This document shows positions 1-8,857 of a DNA stretch of 64,000 bases, one piece after another (position 1 is the first letter of the stretch; each line of letters opens with the position of its first letter). Source of the stretch: JAWKTV01 sp041398905 (lineage in GTDB: Bacteria; Planctomycetota; Planctomycetia; Planctomycetales; Planctomycetaceae); the NCBI GenBank assembly GCA_041398905.1, contig JAWKTV010000018.1:1-64000 (forward strand). Reading direction: 5' to 3'. Made by a program: the position numbers and the translations under genes. The notes beneath the pieces are model-generated. The model worked only from the letters and a program-made list of their open reading frames with translations, did no database searches and was not told the origin of the DNA.

Positions 1-665
1 GTCGTGCGGTCGCCGGTTGGTTCCAGGGTGAGCCGCTGGTTGCCGTTGTTGTCGAAGACGAACGTCGTGCGGCCGGTTGCGGCGTCGGCGTGTTTGAGCT
101 GGTTGCCGGCGTCGTAGGCGTAGGTGGTCCGGGAGCCGGCTTCGTCTTTGAGGGTGCGGTTTTGGGCCGGGTCGTAGGCGAAGGTGTTGCGGAACGGGTG
201 GGAGCCGGTCCGCTGCTCGGCGGTCAACTGGTAGATGTTGTCGTAAATCCAGGTGACCCTTGAGCCGTCGGCCTCGATGGCGAGGTAGCGGTTGCCGGCG
301 TCGTCGTAGCGGTAGTCGAAACTGCTTATGGTGGTGCTGTCCGACCTGATGTTCGCCAGCCGGGTGAGGCGATCGGCGGCATCGTAGGTGTAGGAGGCCC
401 GCGCACCGTTGGCGAGGTACTTGACCGTTCGCCGCCCGGCGGCGTCGTAGGAGAACGTGGTGCGGCCAGCTAGGGCGCTGACGAGGGCCGAGATCTGACC
501 GACGTCGTCGTACAGGTAGGTGACCCGGCCTCCATCGGGATCGATCATCGACGAACGATTGCCGACGGCAGCGTAGGCGTAGATGAACCTCTCCGCCCCC
601 ACCCGCACAGCGACGACACCCTCGCTCTCGTCCGCTTCTGGACAAGTCCGGGTGACGTCGGACAC
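1..665 (-). CDS. RHS/YD-repeat protein, partial
   Basis: The minus strand translates without stops into tandem YD repeats, for example TYLYDDVGQ, TFSYDAAGRRT, SYTYDAADRLTRL, YRYDDAGNR and TYAYDAGNQL, about one every 20-25 residues. This is the RHS repeat signature of large secreted or surface shell proteins, often polymorphic toxins. The gene runs off the left window edge, so its C-terminus, where a toxin domain would lie, is not seen. The start is unclear: the frame stays open beyond position 780 with no ATG, and GTG at 665 is only one possibility. No signal peptide or N-terminal shell domain is visible, so the 5' part may be lost and this may be a remnant. Confidence 0.75.
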   Translation of the reverse strand, partial: MSDVTRTCPEADESEGVVAVRVGAERFIYAYAAVGNRSSMIDPDGGRVTYLYDDVGQISALVSALAGRTTFSYDAAGRRTVKYLANGARASYTYDAADRLTRLANIRSDSTTISSFDYRYDDAGNRYLAIEADGSRVTWIYDNIYQLTAEQRTGSHPFRNTFAYDPAQNRTLKDEAGSRTTYAYDAGNQLKHADAATGRTTFVFDNNGNQRLTLEPTGDRT

Positions 666-775
666 CCCTTGCGGATACGATGCTGGGGTGGAGATGACAG
701 ACTTGCTCACTCTCAGCCGCAGGTGTTCCGGTGCCCCGAAGTCGCTTGATTCAAGGCCGGACTGAGAATCGCGCG

Positions 776-2170
776 ATGCCGCACATCGCCGCTCCGTGCG
801 GCCGGCGCGACATCCTCCGCGCCGGTTCGCTGGGACTGCTCGGCATGTCGCTGCCGGAGCTGCAGGCTGCCCGGGCGGTCGCCGCTCCGGGCAGGGCCGC
901 GCCAAAGCAGCACGCGAAGGCGGTGATTCTGTTGTTCATGTGGGGCGGACCGGGACAACATGAAACCTGGGACCTCAAGCCGGAGGCGCCGGCTGAGGTC
1001 CGCGGCGAGTTTCAGCCGATTGCCACCAACGTCCCCGGCATCGAGATCAGCGAGCACTTCCCGCGACTCGCGCAGCGATGCGACCAGTTGGCGATCATCC
1101 GTTCGATGACTCACACGGACGTCAACCACACCACCGCCACGCACTTCCTGCTCACCGGTCAACCTCCCCTGCCGCCGGGTGATCGTGACAAGGACTGGCC
1201 GAACATCGGGGCGGTGCTCGCACAGCAGGGACGGGGCCGCGAACCGCTCCCCCCGTTCGTGCAGATGCGACCGAAGATGCCCGGCGACGTTCCGCGGTTC
1301 GTCGAAGAGAGTCGCGGTCAATGGGGCGGCTGGCTCGGATCGAGATGGGACCCGCTCACCATCGATGCCCGGCCGGATGAACCAGGATATCGCGTTGGCG
1401 AGTTCGACCTGCCGGAGGAAGTCTCCTCACAGCGCCTCGCCCGCAGAGAGTCCCTGCTGGGAGAGTTGGAGGCCCGACTGATGTTGGCGGAAGACACCGG
1501 CCGACTCGGCACTATGAGCCGCTACTACAGCCGCGCCTTTGACCTGCTCGCCGACAGCGTGAGTCAGTCGGCGTTCGACCTGACAGCCGAGCCAGACGCG
1601 GTCCGCGACCGCTACGGCCGCAACCCGCATGGTCAGTCGGTGCTGCAGGCGCGTCGGCTGGTGGAAAGAGGAGTCCCCTTCGTGACGGTCTTCTGGCCGA
1701 ACGACGGCATCAAGAACGTCAGCGTTTATTGGGACACGCACAGCCGTAACTTCATCGACCACCGCGACCGTCTGATGCCGCCGGCCGATCAGGCGTTCGC
1801 GACATTGCTCGACGATCTGTCGGAACGCGGGCTGCTCGACGAGACGCTGGTGGTTTGGACAGGCGAGTTCGGCCGCACGCCAAAGGTCGGCCAGCGCAAC
1901 AGCGACGCGGGAGCCGGAGCGGACGGCCGGGACCACTGGCCGAACTGCTTTTCCAGTGTACTCGCTGGCGGAGGCATCAAGGGCGGTCAGGTGTATGGCG
2001 CGTCCGATCGGCACGGCGCCTACCCCGCCAAAGACCCGGTCGCTCCCGTCGACCTGGTCGCGACGATCTACGACCGCCTCGGCGTCCCGCCCGGTCTGGA
2101 ACTCCACGACGGCCTCGGCCGCCCCTTCATCGTCTGCCCCGGCCGACCAATCACCGCCCTCTGCCGTTAG
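776..2170 (+). CDS. DUF1501 family protein with Tat-like signal
   Basis: A DUF1501 protein of about 464 residues, a large planctomycete family related to alkaline phosphatase/sulfatase folds. Its biochemical role is not established. I chose ATG 776 (MPHIAAPCGRRDILRAGSLG) over the ATG at 731 because it places a twin-arginine signal (CGRRDILRAGSLGLLGMSLP) at the N-terminus. Family landmarks are MWGGPGQHETWDLKP, a long SEHFPRLAQRCDQLAIIRSM stretch, HTDVNHTTATHFLLTG, WDTHSRNF and VVWTGEFGRTPK. In planctomycetes this family usually sits next to a DUF1549/DUF1553 cytochrome-like gene. None is present here, so the gene stands alone. Length is normal. Confidence 0.9.
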   Translation: MPHIAAPCGRRDILRAGSLGLLGMSLPELQAARAVAAPGRAAPKQHAKAVILLFMWGGPGQHETWDLKPEAPAEVRGEFQPIATNVPGIEISEHFPRLAQRCDQLAIIRSMTHTDVNHTTATHFLLTGQPPLPPGDRDKDWPNIGAVLAQQGRGREPLPPFVQMRPKMPGDVPRFVEESRGQWGGWLGSRWDPLTIDARPDEPGYRVGEFDLPEEVSSQRLARRESLLGELEARLMLAEDTGRLGTMSRYYSRAFDLLADSVSQSAFDLTAEPDAVRDRYGRNPHGQSVLQARRLVERGVPFVTVFWPNDGIKNVSVYWDTHSRNFIDHRDRLMPPADQAFATLLDDLSERGLLDETLVVWTGEFGRTPKVGQRNSDAGAGADGRDHWPNCFSSVLAGGGIKGGQVYGASDRHGAYPAKDPVAPVDLVATIYDRLGVPPGLELHDGLGRPFIVCPGRPITALCR

Positions 2171-2267
2171 CCGCCCGTTGAGGAACTCACAACACGGACC
2201 CTTTAATCCGTGACGGCGAACTCAAAACCACATACGGCCAATGGAACTCCCGGATGCCACCGGCTGC

Positions 2268-2306
2268 TTGGCTGGCCACGAGTGCGGAGCAGTCGGGGCC
2301 AGCCAA
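2268..2306. repeat. Hairpin with conserved core
   Basis: Perfect 10-bp arms (TTGGCTGGCC at 2268-2277 and GGCCAGCCAA at 2297-2306) enclose a core. Positions 2279-2299 (CGAGTGCGGAGCAGTCGGGG and one more base) recur with two changes at 55400-55420. It lies between the DUF1501 gene and transposon/integrase debris, and is probably a REP- or MITE-like dispersed repeat. Confidence 0.5.
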
Positions 2307-2448
2307 AACGGCGCGGGATCCAGTCCGCGATCGTACTCCAGACCCAACAGCTCTCCGCTCGACCGGATGTCGAGGCGCGTTGCCCAGCACTCAATTGGGA
2401 ATCTACCTCTGCGGTACCCGTTTACCCCCTGAAATCTGAGCTTCTCCT

Positions 2449-2670
2449 GTGGGGACCACCTACGACGAGCAGCAGGCGCGGGTGATTGAACTCGAAGCGC
2501 GGAACCGCATGCTCGAAAGTCAGGGCGCCGGGCTCACCGCGCAGGTCCAGTTGCCGCCGAAGCCAGACCCCAAGCCGCCCGTTCACAAGTCCGGCAACGA
2601 CTACGGACACTGTCACCGCCTGACAGTGTCCGTAGTCGCCGAGGTATTCTCGAAAGTCGTGTTCTGGTGA
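2449..2670 (+). pseudogene. Possible transposase N-terminal remnant
   Basis: A 73-residue open frame from a GTG begins with a coiled-coil-like stretch (YDEQQARVIELEARNRMLES) followed by PPKPDPKPP. This resembles the N-terminal leucine-zipper/linker of IS66-type transposases, then runs into a perfect palindrome and unrelated sequence. No catalytic region follows. I read it as a scrap of a mobile element, but the evidence is only composition and the transposon-like surroundings. It could equally be non-coding. Confidence 0.25.
2598..2638. repeat. Perfect 18-bp inverted repeat
   Basis: CGACTACGGACACTGTCA (2598-2615) and its exact reverse complement (2621-2638) flank a 5-nt loop CCGCC. No T-run follows, so it is not an obvious terminator. 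The central part (TGTCACCG, C or T, CTGACAGTG) recurs in the intergenic DNA near 30521-30539. Confidence 0.8.
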
Positions 2671-2702
2671 ATTGAAGAAAGGCGGCGTCTGAACTCGCCT
2701 CC

Positions 2703-3175
2703 TTGAGGAAAGAGAGTCTCTCGCTGGAGACCAATCCTCCGAAGGTCAAAGTGAAGGCAGGGTACTCCAAGCGTCGTCGTCTCGACGTGCTGCCGATTCC
2801 GACCGAGATTCTCCCCGAGGCCCGCCTGTGGTTGGCGACCAAGAAGCCCGGCTCCTACCTTTGGCCGGGCAAGTGGGCGAAGAGCCGCTACACGGGAAAT
2901 TCCTGCAAGTGGATCTGAAGGCTGCCGAGATCGAGTACCAGAACGCCGACGGCTCGTTTGCCGACTTCCACTCGCTCCTGCACACCTGCATCAGCAACCT
3001 GGCCTGCAACGGCGTGCCGCTGGCGACCGCCCAGAAACTGGCCCGCCACTCGACCCCAGTTCTGACCGCTGCCCGCTACACCCACATCGAGCTTGCGGAT
3101 CAGCACCGGGAAGTCGAGAAATTGCCGCCCCTAAAGCCTGATGGCACAACTGAGGACGAGCCGCCCGACGACTAA
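2703..3175 (+). pseudogene. Decayed tyrosine recombinase (integrase)
   Basis: Two overlapping frames encode the C-terminal half of a phage-type integrase. The upstream frame (from 2703) has VKAGYSKRRRLDVLPIPTE, and the downstream frame (ending 3175) has FADFHSLLHTCISNLACNGV and HSTPVLTAARYTHIELADQH. The family box is HxLRHT...HS...RYTH with Tyr as nucleophile. His and the terminal Tyr region remain, but the catalytic Arg is Leu (HSLLHT) and the two parts are out of frame near 2900. The N-terminal core-binding domain and first catalytic Arg are missing. It ends 47 bp from the 3' end of tRNA-Ser, the usual place for an integrase of a tRNA-inserted element, so it probably marks an old integration. 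Confidence 0.75.
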
Positions 3176-3222
3176 AAATCGGCGAAACCTCAAAAAACCT
3201 CAGGAAAACAAGCAAAAAAGAG

Positions 3223-3309
3223 CGGAGAGGCAGGGATTCGAACCCTGGGACCCCTTACGGGGACTCCGGTTTTCAAGACCGGTGCAATCGGCCACTCTGC
3301 CACCTCTCC
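3223..3309 (-). tRNA. tRNA-Ser (UGA)
   Basis: The minus strand gives an 87-nt class II tRNA: acceptor GGAGAGG paired with CCTCTCC and discriminator G, anticodon loop CTTGAAA within CCGGT/ACCGG, a long variable arm (TCCCCGTAAGGGGT) and T arm CAGGGTTCGAATCCCTG. Anticodon UGA reads UCA. CCA is not encoded. The 3' end faces the integrase remnant. Confidence 0.97.
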
Positions 3310-3699
3310 GGGTGGGGCGGGGTCAGCACGTTTTGGGGGTGCTGGAGCCTGCCTGGGGTGCGGGTGGGGTCAGATGACTCGACCACGCGGTGGTCGTCGG
3401 GCAGCAGTATCACGATCGCCGCGTCGGAGTTCAACCGCATGGCGTTGTGGAGATCACAAAACCGGGAAATCGACGGTGATGCCGGGGGCTGGCGGTGTGG
3501 TGGTTGTCCGCCGAGAAGGAGCCGGCTCGATCCTTGGTCTGGCAGCCGGTTGGGCAGTGTGATTTCACGCCGAGGTTTGCATCCGCGATCCCGGCGTGGC
3601 TCGGTCCGCCACGAATCTCGGGATTCGCCAGCGGTGCCCGCTCCCTGGTGTTCAGGATCGAGCGTCGACTCGGGAGGAGCGGCGTCCATTCACGAGTCG
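3310..3699. other. Intergenic, nothing recognised
   Basis: Between the tRNA-Ser 5' end and the Trm112-like gene I see no convincing coding frame, terminator or repeat. Open frames here are short, Arg/Ser-rich and mutually antisense. Confidence 0.5.
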
Positions 3700-3894
3700 C
3701 TAGCGAATCGCCTGTTTCCAGGCTTCCAGATCGAGCGGGGGCTCGTCGCCGACGACCAGTTTCGGGATCTCGTCGATGATCGGGTACGCGCGGCGACACC
3801 CTTCGCCGGTGCAGACATACATCGTCTCGCGTCGCAGCAGGGGCTGCCGACAGTCGGGGCAAATCAGCTTGATGCCAGCCTCTTCAGGGTACAT
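3700..3894 (-). CDS. Trm112-family zinc-binding protein
   Basis: A 64-residue protein with the Trm112/YcaR pattern: an N-terminal CPDC pair (LICPDCRQPLLRR), a second pair (YVCTGEGC) and the ending YPIIDEIPKLVVGD, which matches the family's YPI.dGIP.l motif. Members form a small zinc-ribbon fold, and eukaryotic and archaeal homologues activate methyltransferases. The bacterial role is unclear. I chose the ATG at 3894 (MYPEEAGIKLICPDC); an upstream ATG would add 15 unsupported residues. Confidence 0.88.
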   Translation of the reverse strand: MYPEEAGIKLICPDCRQPLLRRETMYVCTGEGCRRAYPIIDEIPKLVVGDEPPLDLEAWKQAIR

Positions 3895-4078
3895 GTCAGT
3901 CCGCGGTCGGGGAAGATGCGAAGGATTGCCGGGCTGCACTATCTGGAATCCCCGTCCACAATTCCACCCCGCCGGGACGGATGATGTTTCCGGCCATCGT
4001 GCCTATAGTGTCCGCCGGTCCCGACCTCAGGCCGGGCATTCTCGACAGACCCAGAGCATCCACGCCGGGCGTAAGCAC

Positions 4079-4984
4079 ATGGCCGCCAATCGCGAACTCA
4101 TCGATCAACTCCGCTGGCGGAAGTTTCCGGTGCTCGACGACGGGTTCGTCTGTCTGGTCGACTGCATGGGTGACGACGACGCCATCGTGCAGGCGGCCCG
4201 CGTCAGCTACGGGGAAGGGACCAAGAAGGTCTCCGACGATCGGACACTCATCCGCTACCTGCTGCGTCATCGGCACACCACTCCGTTCGAGATGGCGGAG
4301 GTCAAGCTGCTGATTCGTGTGCCGATGGACTGCTGGCGGCAGTGGATTCGACATCGCACCGCCAACGTCAACGAGTACAGCACGCGGTACTCGGTGGCGA
4401 TCGATTCGGCGCAGGAGACGCCGCCGGGCGAGTGGCGGTCGCAGTCGGACAGCAACCGGCAAGGGAGCGGCGAGCCGCTGCCGAGCGAGCTGGGAGAGCA
4501 ACTGACCGCGTCGGAACAGGCGTTTCATCAGGCGGCCCGCGAGTTGTATCAGCAGCGACTCGAAGCCGGCGTCGCCCGGGAACAGGCCCGCAAGGACCTG
4601 CCATTGTGCACCTACACCGAGGCGTACTGGAAGATCGACCTGCACAACCTGCTGCACTTCCTCGCCCTCCGGATGGACTCGCACGCCCAGTGGGAGATTC
4701 GGCAGTTCGCGACCACGATCGGCGAACAAATCGTCAGTCAGCTCTTCCCGATCGCCTGGGAGGCGTTTTGCGATTACCGGATGGAGTCGACGTTCCTCAC
4801 CCGGCTCGACTGCGGAGTCGTCCAGCGGATGCTGGGGCAGGCGGGTGAACAGTCGCTCTCGCCCCCCTTTAGCGAGGAACTGTTCCTCGCCGCGCAGGAT
4901 CCGAGCTGGTCCGACCTCAAACGGAGCCGCGAGCGCGATGAGTGCCGCGCGAAGCTGGTGCGGCTGGGGCTGCTGTCCGAGTAG
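4079..4984 (+). CDS. thyX: FAD-dependent thymidylate synthase ThyX
   Basis: ThyX converts dUMP to dTMP using methylene-tetrahydrofolate and FAD. The 301-residue protein has the diagnostic RHRx7S motif (RHRTANVNEYS, about residue 96) followed by TRYS, and an HRHTTPFE box just upstream that binds FAD and substrate. ATG 4079 (MAANRELIDQLRW) is chosen because sequence before it lacks family similarity. Members range from about 220 to 300 residues, so this is at the long end, with an insertion (QSDSNRQGSGEPLPSELGEQ) between motif and C-terminal half. No thyA is seen nearby. Confidence 0.96.
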   Translation: MAANRELIDQLRWRKFPVLDDGFVCLVDCMGDDDAIVQAARVSYGEGTKKVSDDRTLIRYLLRHRHTTPFEMAEVKLLIRVPMDCWRQWIRHRTANVNEYSTRYSVAIDSAQETPPGEWRSQSDSNRQGSGEPLPSELGEQLTASEQAFHQAARELYQQRLEAGVAREQARKDLPLCTYTEAYWKIDLHNLLHFLALRMDSHAQWEIRQFATTIGEQIVSQLFPIAWEAFCDYRMESTFLTRLDCGVVQRMLGQAGEQSLSPPFSEELFLAAQDPSWSDLKRSRERDECRAKLVRLGLLSE

Positions 4985-5507
4985 CGCGGCAGAATCTCCG
5001 CGCTGGGATCGGCTTTGTATCGGACGTTCTGGATTGGTGACACCCCAGCGGAATCGCGCTGCGCGGGTGAGGATTTCTCCGCATTTTCTTGACGGCCCAC
5101 CCGGTCCGATTGCGGTTCAGCAATTGGAGCCTGGCGTGAGGCCTTCTTGACGGGCCAGCGATGCACGCGAGACTGTGGGCATCGCTCGAGAAGGTCGCCG
5201 GGGCTCCACGGACGTTTGTGATCGCAAGGTCTCTCTATAAAGTGACTTACGCGAATAATGAACGTTTCGTGCAGCACCAGGGCGACTGATACCCACCAGT
5301 GAACCTGGTGGGAGCGGGCCATGTCAGTCGTTCTGGTGTTTTTGCCTGATCGCCGCGTGGCCGTTGGCTGCGGACGGTTCAGGCTGGATTCGACTGGCTG
5401 CATGAAGAGGTAACGGTTCGTGAGATTGGCAGGGAAGTTCTGCTTGAGGCGGGAGTTGCAGCTCTCGCGTGCGTCTTGTTCCCCTTGATGAAGATTGGAG
5501 ACGAGTG
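4985..5507. other. Intergenic, nothing recognised
   Basis: Spacer between thyX and the small secreted protein gene. No RNA gene or coding frame is supported. A Shine-Dalgarno-like GGAGACGAG precedes the ATG at 5508. Confidence 0.4.
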
Positions 5508-5729
5508 ATGAATCGAAAGCGTATGTCCATGCTTCTGGTCGCGGGCCTGGCGACCGTGGCGCTGTTGGATTCCTCGGCCGAAGCCGCGGCCGCCGCCGCT
5601 GCTGTGTGCCGTCGTGCCCCGCCGGCGTGTGGTGCGTCGTGCTACGTGCAGCCGACGTGCCAGCCTGCAGCCCGAGTTGCGTCGCCCCGACCTGCTGCCA
5701 GACGGCTCCGGTGTGCGCAGCACTCTTGA
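5508..5729 (+). CDS. Small secreted Cys-rich protein, probably frameshifted
   Basis: ATG 5508, after GGAGACGAG, gives MNRKRMSMLLVAGLATVALL, a clear signal peptide ending in SSAEA, then a Cys/Pro-rich segment (PPACGASCYVQPTCQP). Small exported Cys-rich proteins of this type are common in planctomycetes and have no known function. The frame closes at 5729, but the adjacent +2 frame continues the composition (SPSCVAPTCCQTAPVCA, then NYFCYCEYFDYGGYWYGE) up to about 5850. The intact protein was therefore probably longer and is split by one or more single-base shifts around 5590-5680. The product is named from composition only. Confidence 0.5.
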   Translation: MNRKRMSMLLVAGLATVALLDSSAEAAAAAAAVCRRAPPACGASCYVQPTCQPAARVASPRPAARRLRCAQHS

Positions 5730-6284
5730 ATTACTTCTGCTATTGCGAATACTTTGACTACGGTGGGTACTGGTACGGCGAACGTTTCCACAGCTCGAAC
5801 AACTGCAACTTTGGCTACCCAATGATGGCGATGGCTCCGCTCAGCAGTTCTGTAGTCCTCCCTGCAGTTAGCCTCTCGTCGTTGACCGGTAGCAGGCGAG
5901 ATGATCCTCGCGCCTCACATGCAACAGCCGATTCCGAGCGATGGAATGGAGGCCAAGCCGGCGAACGTGGCGGGAATCAAGTTGGTGAGCCAGACGGCCG
6001 CATTTCGCCAGGTTCATTACACCCAACGGATCACCACAGGACGCGTTCTTCGCCGCCTATTGATCGTGCGAATCGACAAAGGGAATGGTCAGGTGATTGA
6101 AGCCCGTGTTGGGAAAGAGTGCGCGATCCAGGAGGAGGCAGAATCTACAAATTATCGCGACACGAATCCATGACAACAGCGACTCGACTCTGCATGGGCA
6201 GATCGGTCAGGGGCGAAACCGATTGTGATCCACATGGCGAAATAGTCGTGCCTGCGGCCATGGCCACCACGATTCGTGACGACA

Positions 6285-6332
6285 AAGCCCCGGCAACCGA
6301 TCGACTGCGATCAGATGCCGGGGCTTCTTTGC
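6285..6332. terminator. Hairpin, likely bidirectional terminator
   Basis: AAGCCCCGGCA (6285-6295) pairs perfectly with TGCCGGGGCTT (6316-6326) across a 20-nt loop and is followed by CTTT. It lies between the Cys-rich gene (+) and the 3' end of the kinase gene (-). Confidence 0.6.
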
Positions 6333-6544
6333 TTGCGCGATGTGCTTGAAGCCACCCGTACGCGATCGAGGGACGGGGCCACGGCTCCGGAAGGGTGGTT
6401 GAAGCAGTTCGAGGGACACGGCGATGGCGGGGAGCGTCCCGGACGCGGGCACTCTGCGTCTTCGCGGCTTTGCGCAGAATCGCCACGGTCCCACCACTCA
6501 GCGACCGCATCCGTGCTGGTGAGCTGACGTTTGCTGCCCGGCTT

Positions 6545-8857
6545 TTACGACGGTTTCGCGACCGGCCGCACGAAGTCTTCGGCTTTGAGTCGCGGTCGGG
6601 CACTGCGGGCCATGCGAAAGCCGACGTCAGGGGAATGCAGCGTCCGCTGGCGGAAACTCGTTTGCAGCGGGTCGAACGGGCCGTTGCGCGTGTCGCTGTC
6701 GCCTGGGGCATCATCACTCGCGAGGCCTTTGATGCCGAAGTGATCGACCGGCGGATCGATCTGCTTGACGGCGGTCGTTCGATCGTCATCCGTCGGATGC
6801 ACGATCTGCTGCATCGCATCAATCCACTCCGCCAGGCCGGTACAGAGGCCGTAGACGGGCGGGGTGTGGCGGGTGCGGTCCCAGTCGGGGATGCCGACTG
6901 GATGGAAGCCCGGCTCTTCGCCCGCCGCCGGGACATCGCCGACTTCGCCCCACGGGTAGCGGGTCTGGCCGCCATTCGTCGCCACGACGCAGTATTCGAC
7001 GTCGGTCAACAGACGACCGCCGCACAACTCCGCGAGTTGCACTGCGCGGTCGAAGGAAATCTCTTCGCGCAGCGGAAAACGATCCCCCTCGACGACATGC
7101 TCGAATCGGCGGCGTTCGTTCGGTGCGATGTCCCGCCGCTGACCTTGCGTGAACTCGTACTGGGCCACGAGGAACGCGGGCACCCGCAGGGCTTCGACGA
7201 GTTTCGCGTCCGGATGCGGCCGATGCGCGAATGATCGCAGGGCCGGGATTGGCACCAGTCCCGCGACCCGGCCCGGTTTGTGCAGTTCGATGACCGGCAG
7301 CTCGCACCGGCCGTTCCGCAGTTCCGACAGCAGATGCAGGTGCCCCCATTTGAGGCCCGTGTCATCCAGCGCATGCACGCGCCGGTAGACTTCGTGGAAC
7401 CGGCCGTCGTCGAGGTGGGCGACGACCAGGTAGTCGCCCGGTTCCAGTTCCAGCTCTGTGGGGGTCACCGCGCCGACGACGATCCTCCGTTCAAAGTCCG
7501 GTCGCCACGTCCGCTTGTCCATCGGGTAGATCACCGCCTTGGCGCCGGGCGGGTCGGTCTGCAGCAGCACGGGGACGGCGGTGGACGAGGCGGAGACCGA
7601 GTTGACCAGCCACTGCGCGGCTCCCACCGCTCCGAACAGGCCGGCCCCCAGCAGGAGGGTGCGGCGATTCATCCGGGCGTCGTCGAGCATCCGCCGGGGG
7701 ATTGAACGTCCGCGGGGATCGACCTCCCGGCCGGCCTGCAGCGCTTCGATGTCCGCGCGGAACGCTGCCGCGTCGGGGTAGCGGTCACGCGGATCGCGGG
7801 CCATCGCCTTCAGGCAAACCGCCGTCGCTTCGACGGGAATGTCGGGATGCAACTCGTGCAGTGGAACCGGACGATCCTGCAGAATCTGACGACGGATCTC
7901 CATTTTCGTCCCCTGGAAAGGGACGCGTCCCGCCAGCATCTGGTACATGGTGACGCCGCAGGCGTACAGGTCGGTGGACCGATCGACGCGATGTCCTTCG
8001 ACCTGTTCGGGCGACATGTACGGGAATGAGCCGACGACTTCGCCGGGGTTGATGAGCGTGCTTTCCGAGCTTTCCAGTCGGGCGAGGCCGAAGTCGGTGA
8101 TGATGACCTGGCCATCGCTACGGAGCAGGAGGTTGGCGGGTTTGATGTCGCGATGCACGACGCCCCGCTCGTGGAAGTGCTCGACCCCCAGGGTTAACTG
8201 CCGCAGGCACTCGAGCGCCTGATGGTATGCGAGTCGACGCGATTTGATCTGCTCGGAGAGCGATGTTCCGTCGATGAGTTCCGCGACGATGTAGGCGAGC
8301 GTCGCTTCGATGCCGAAGTCGATCACCCGCACCACATGAGGATGATCGAGCGCCGCCATGGCCCGTGCTTCTCGCTGAAACGAGGCGCGGACCTCCGGTG
8401 AATCGCCGACCCGCGCGAGCTTGACCGCCACCCACCTCCGCAGGTTCGCGTCCCACGACCTCCAGACGGTGCCGAACCCGCCGCTGCCCAGTTGCTTGAC
8501 CAGTTCGTACCGCCCGCCGACTCTGCGCCGGGCGGTTGCGGGGACGCCTTCGATCTCATCGGCATCCGTTTCCAGCGCGGCGGTGACGACATCGGCGGTG
8601 GAGAGCCGCGCGATGGCATCGGAGTAGTCGGAGAACCGCTCGATGTAGTCGCTGGCGTCGGGGGCTTCGCCGCGTCTGCGCCGGTAATGCATGTCGACCT
8701 GCAGCAGTTCGAGCAGCAGTTGCTCCGACCGCACTTCAGGGTCACTGTTGAAGAATCCTTGAAGATCAGGCCGCACTCCGCTCTTCCAGGTCGACTCGAA
8801 CCGGTCGCAGATCAGGTCGATCCGCTGCTCGAACTCGATCTGCGGAATGCTAGCCAT
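6545..8857 (-). CDS. Ser/Thr protein kinase with SUMF1-like C-terminal domain
   Basis: A 770-residue Hanks-type kinase. Residues 1-110 are a planctomycete N-terminal helical extension. The kinase domain covers about 117-375: G-loop GSGGFGTV (124-131), AVKLA lysine (146), HRDIKPANLL (235-244), DFGLA (255-259) and a SPEQ activation-segment end. RRTLLLGAGLFGAVGAAQWL (about 395) looks like a single membrane span. The rest is extracytoplasmic and ends in a formylglycine-generating-enzyme-like fold (GGRLLTDVEYCVVA, YPWGEVGD, PDVGFRMARS). It lacks the C-terminal Cys pair of true FGE, so it is more likely a sensor than an enzyme. The start overlaps the stop of the upstream ECF sigma gene by 8 nt, suggesting a two-gene signalling operon. 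Confidence 0.93.
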   Translation of the reverse strand: MASIPQIEFEQRIDLICDRFESTWKSGVRPDLQGFFNSDPEVRSEQLLLELLQVDMHYRRRRGEAPDASDYIERFSDYSDAIARLSTADVVTAALETDADEIEGVPATARRRVGGRYELVKQLGSGGFGTVWRSWDANLRRWVAVKLARVGDSPEVRASFQREARAMAALDHPHVVRVIDFGIEATLAYIVAELIDGTSLSEQIKSRRLAYHQALECLRQLTLGVEHFHERGVVHRDIKPANLLLRSDGQVIITDFGLARLESSESTLINPGEVVGSFPYMSPEQVEGHRVDRSTDLYACGVTMYQMLAGRVPFQGTKMEIRRQILQDRPVPLHELHPDIPVEATAVCLKAMARDPRDRYPDAAAFRADIEALQAGREVDPRGRSIPRRMLDDARMNRRTLLLGAGLFGAVGAAQWLVNSVSASSTAVPVLLQTDPPGAKAVIYPMDKRTWRPDFERRIVVGAVTPTELELEPGDYLVVAHLDDGRFHEVYRRVHALDDTGLKWGHLHLLSELRNGRCELPVIELHKPGRVAGLVPIPALRSFAHRPHPDAKLVEALRVPAFLVAQYEFTQGQRRDIAPNERRRFEHVVEGDRFPLREEISFDRAVQLAELCGGRLLTDVEYCVVATNGGQTRYPWGEVGDVPAAGEEPGFHPVGIPDWDRTRHTPPVYGLCTGLAEWIDAMQQIVHPTDDDRTTAVKQIDPPVDHFGIKGLASDDAPGDSDTRNGPFDPLQTSFRQRTLHSPDVGFRMARSARPRLKAEDFVRPVAKPS

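Noticed and set aside
3141..3377. Open frame reading across the tRNA-Ser locus (ending RQGFEPWDPLRGLRFSRPVQ)
   Set aside because: It is the antisense translation of a tRNA, a common false gene.
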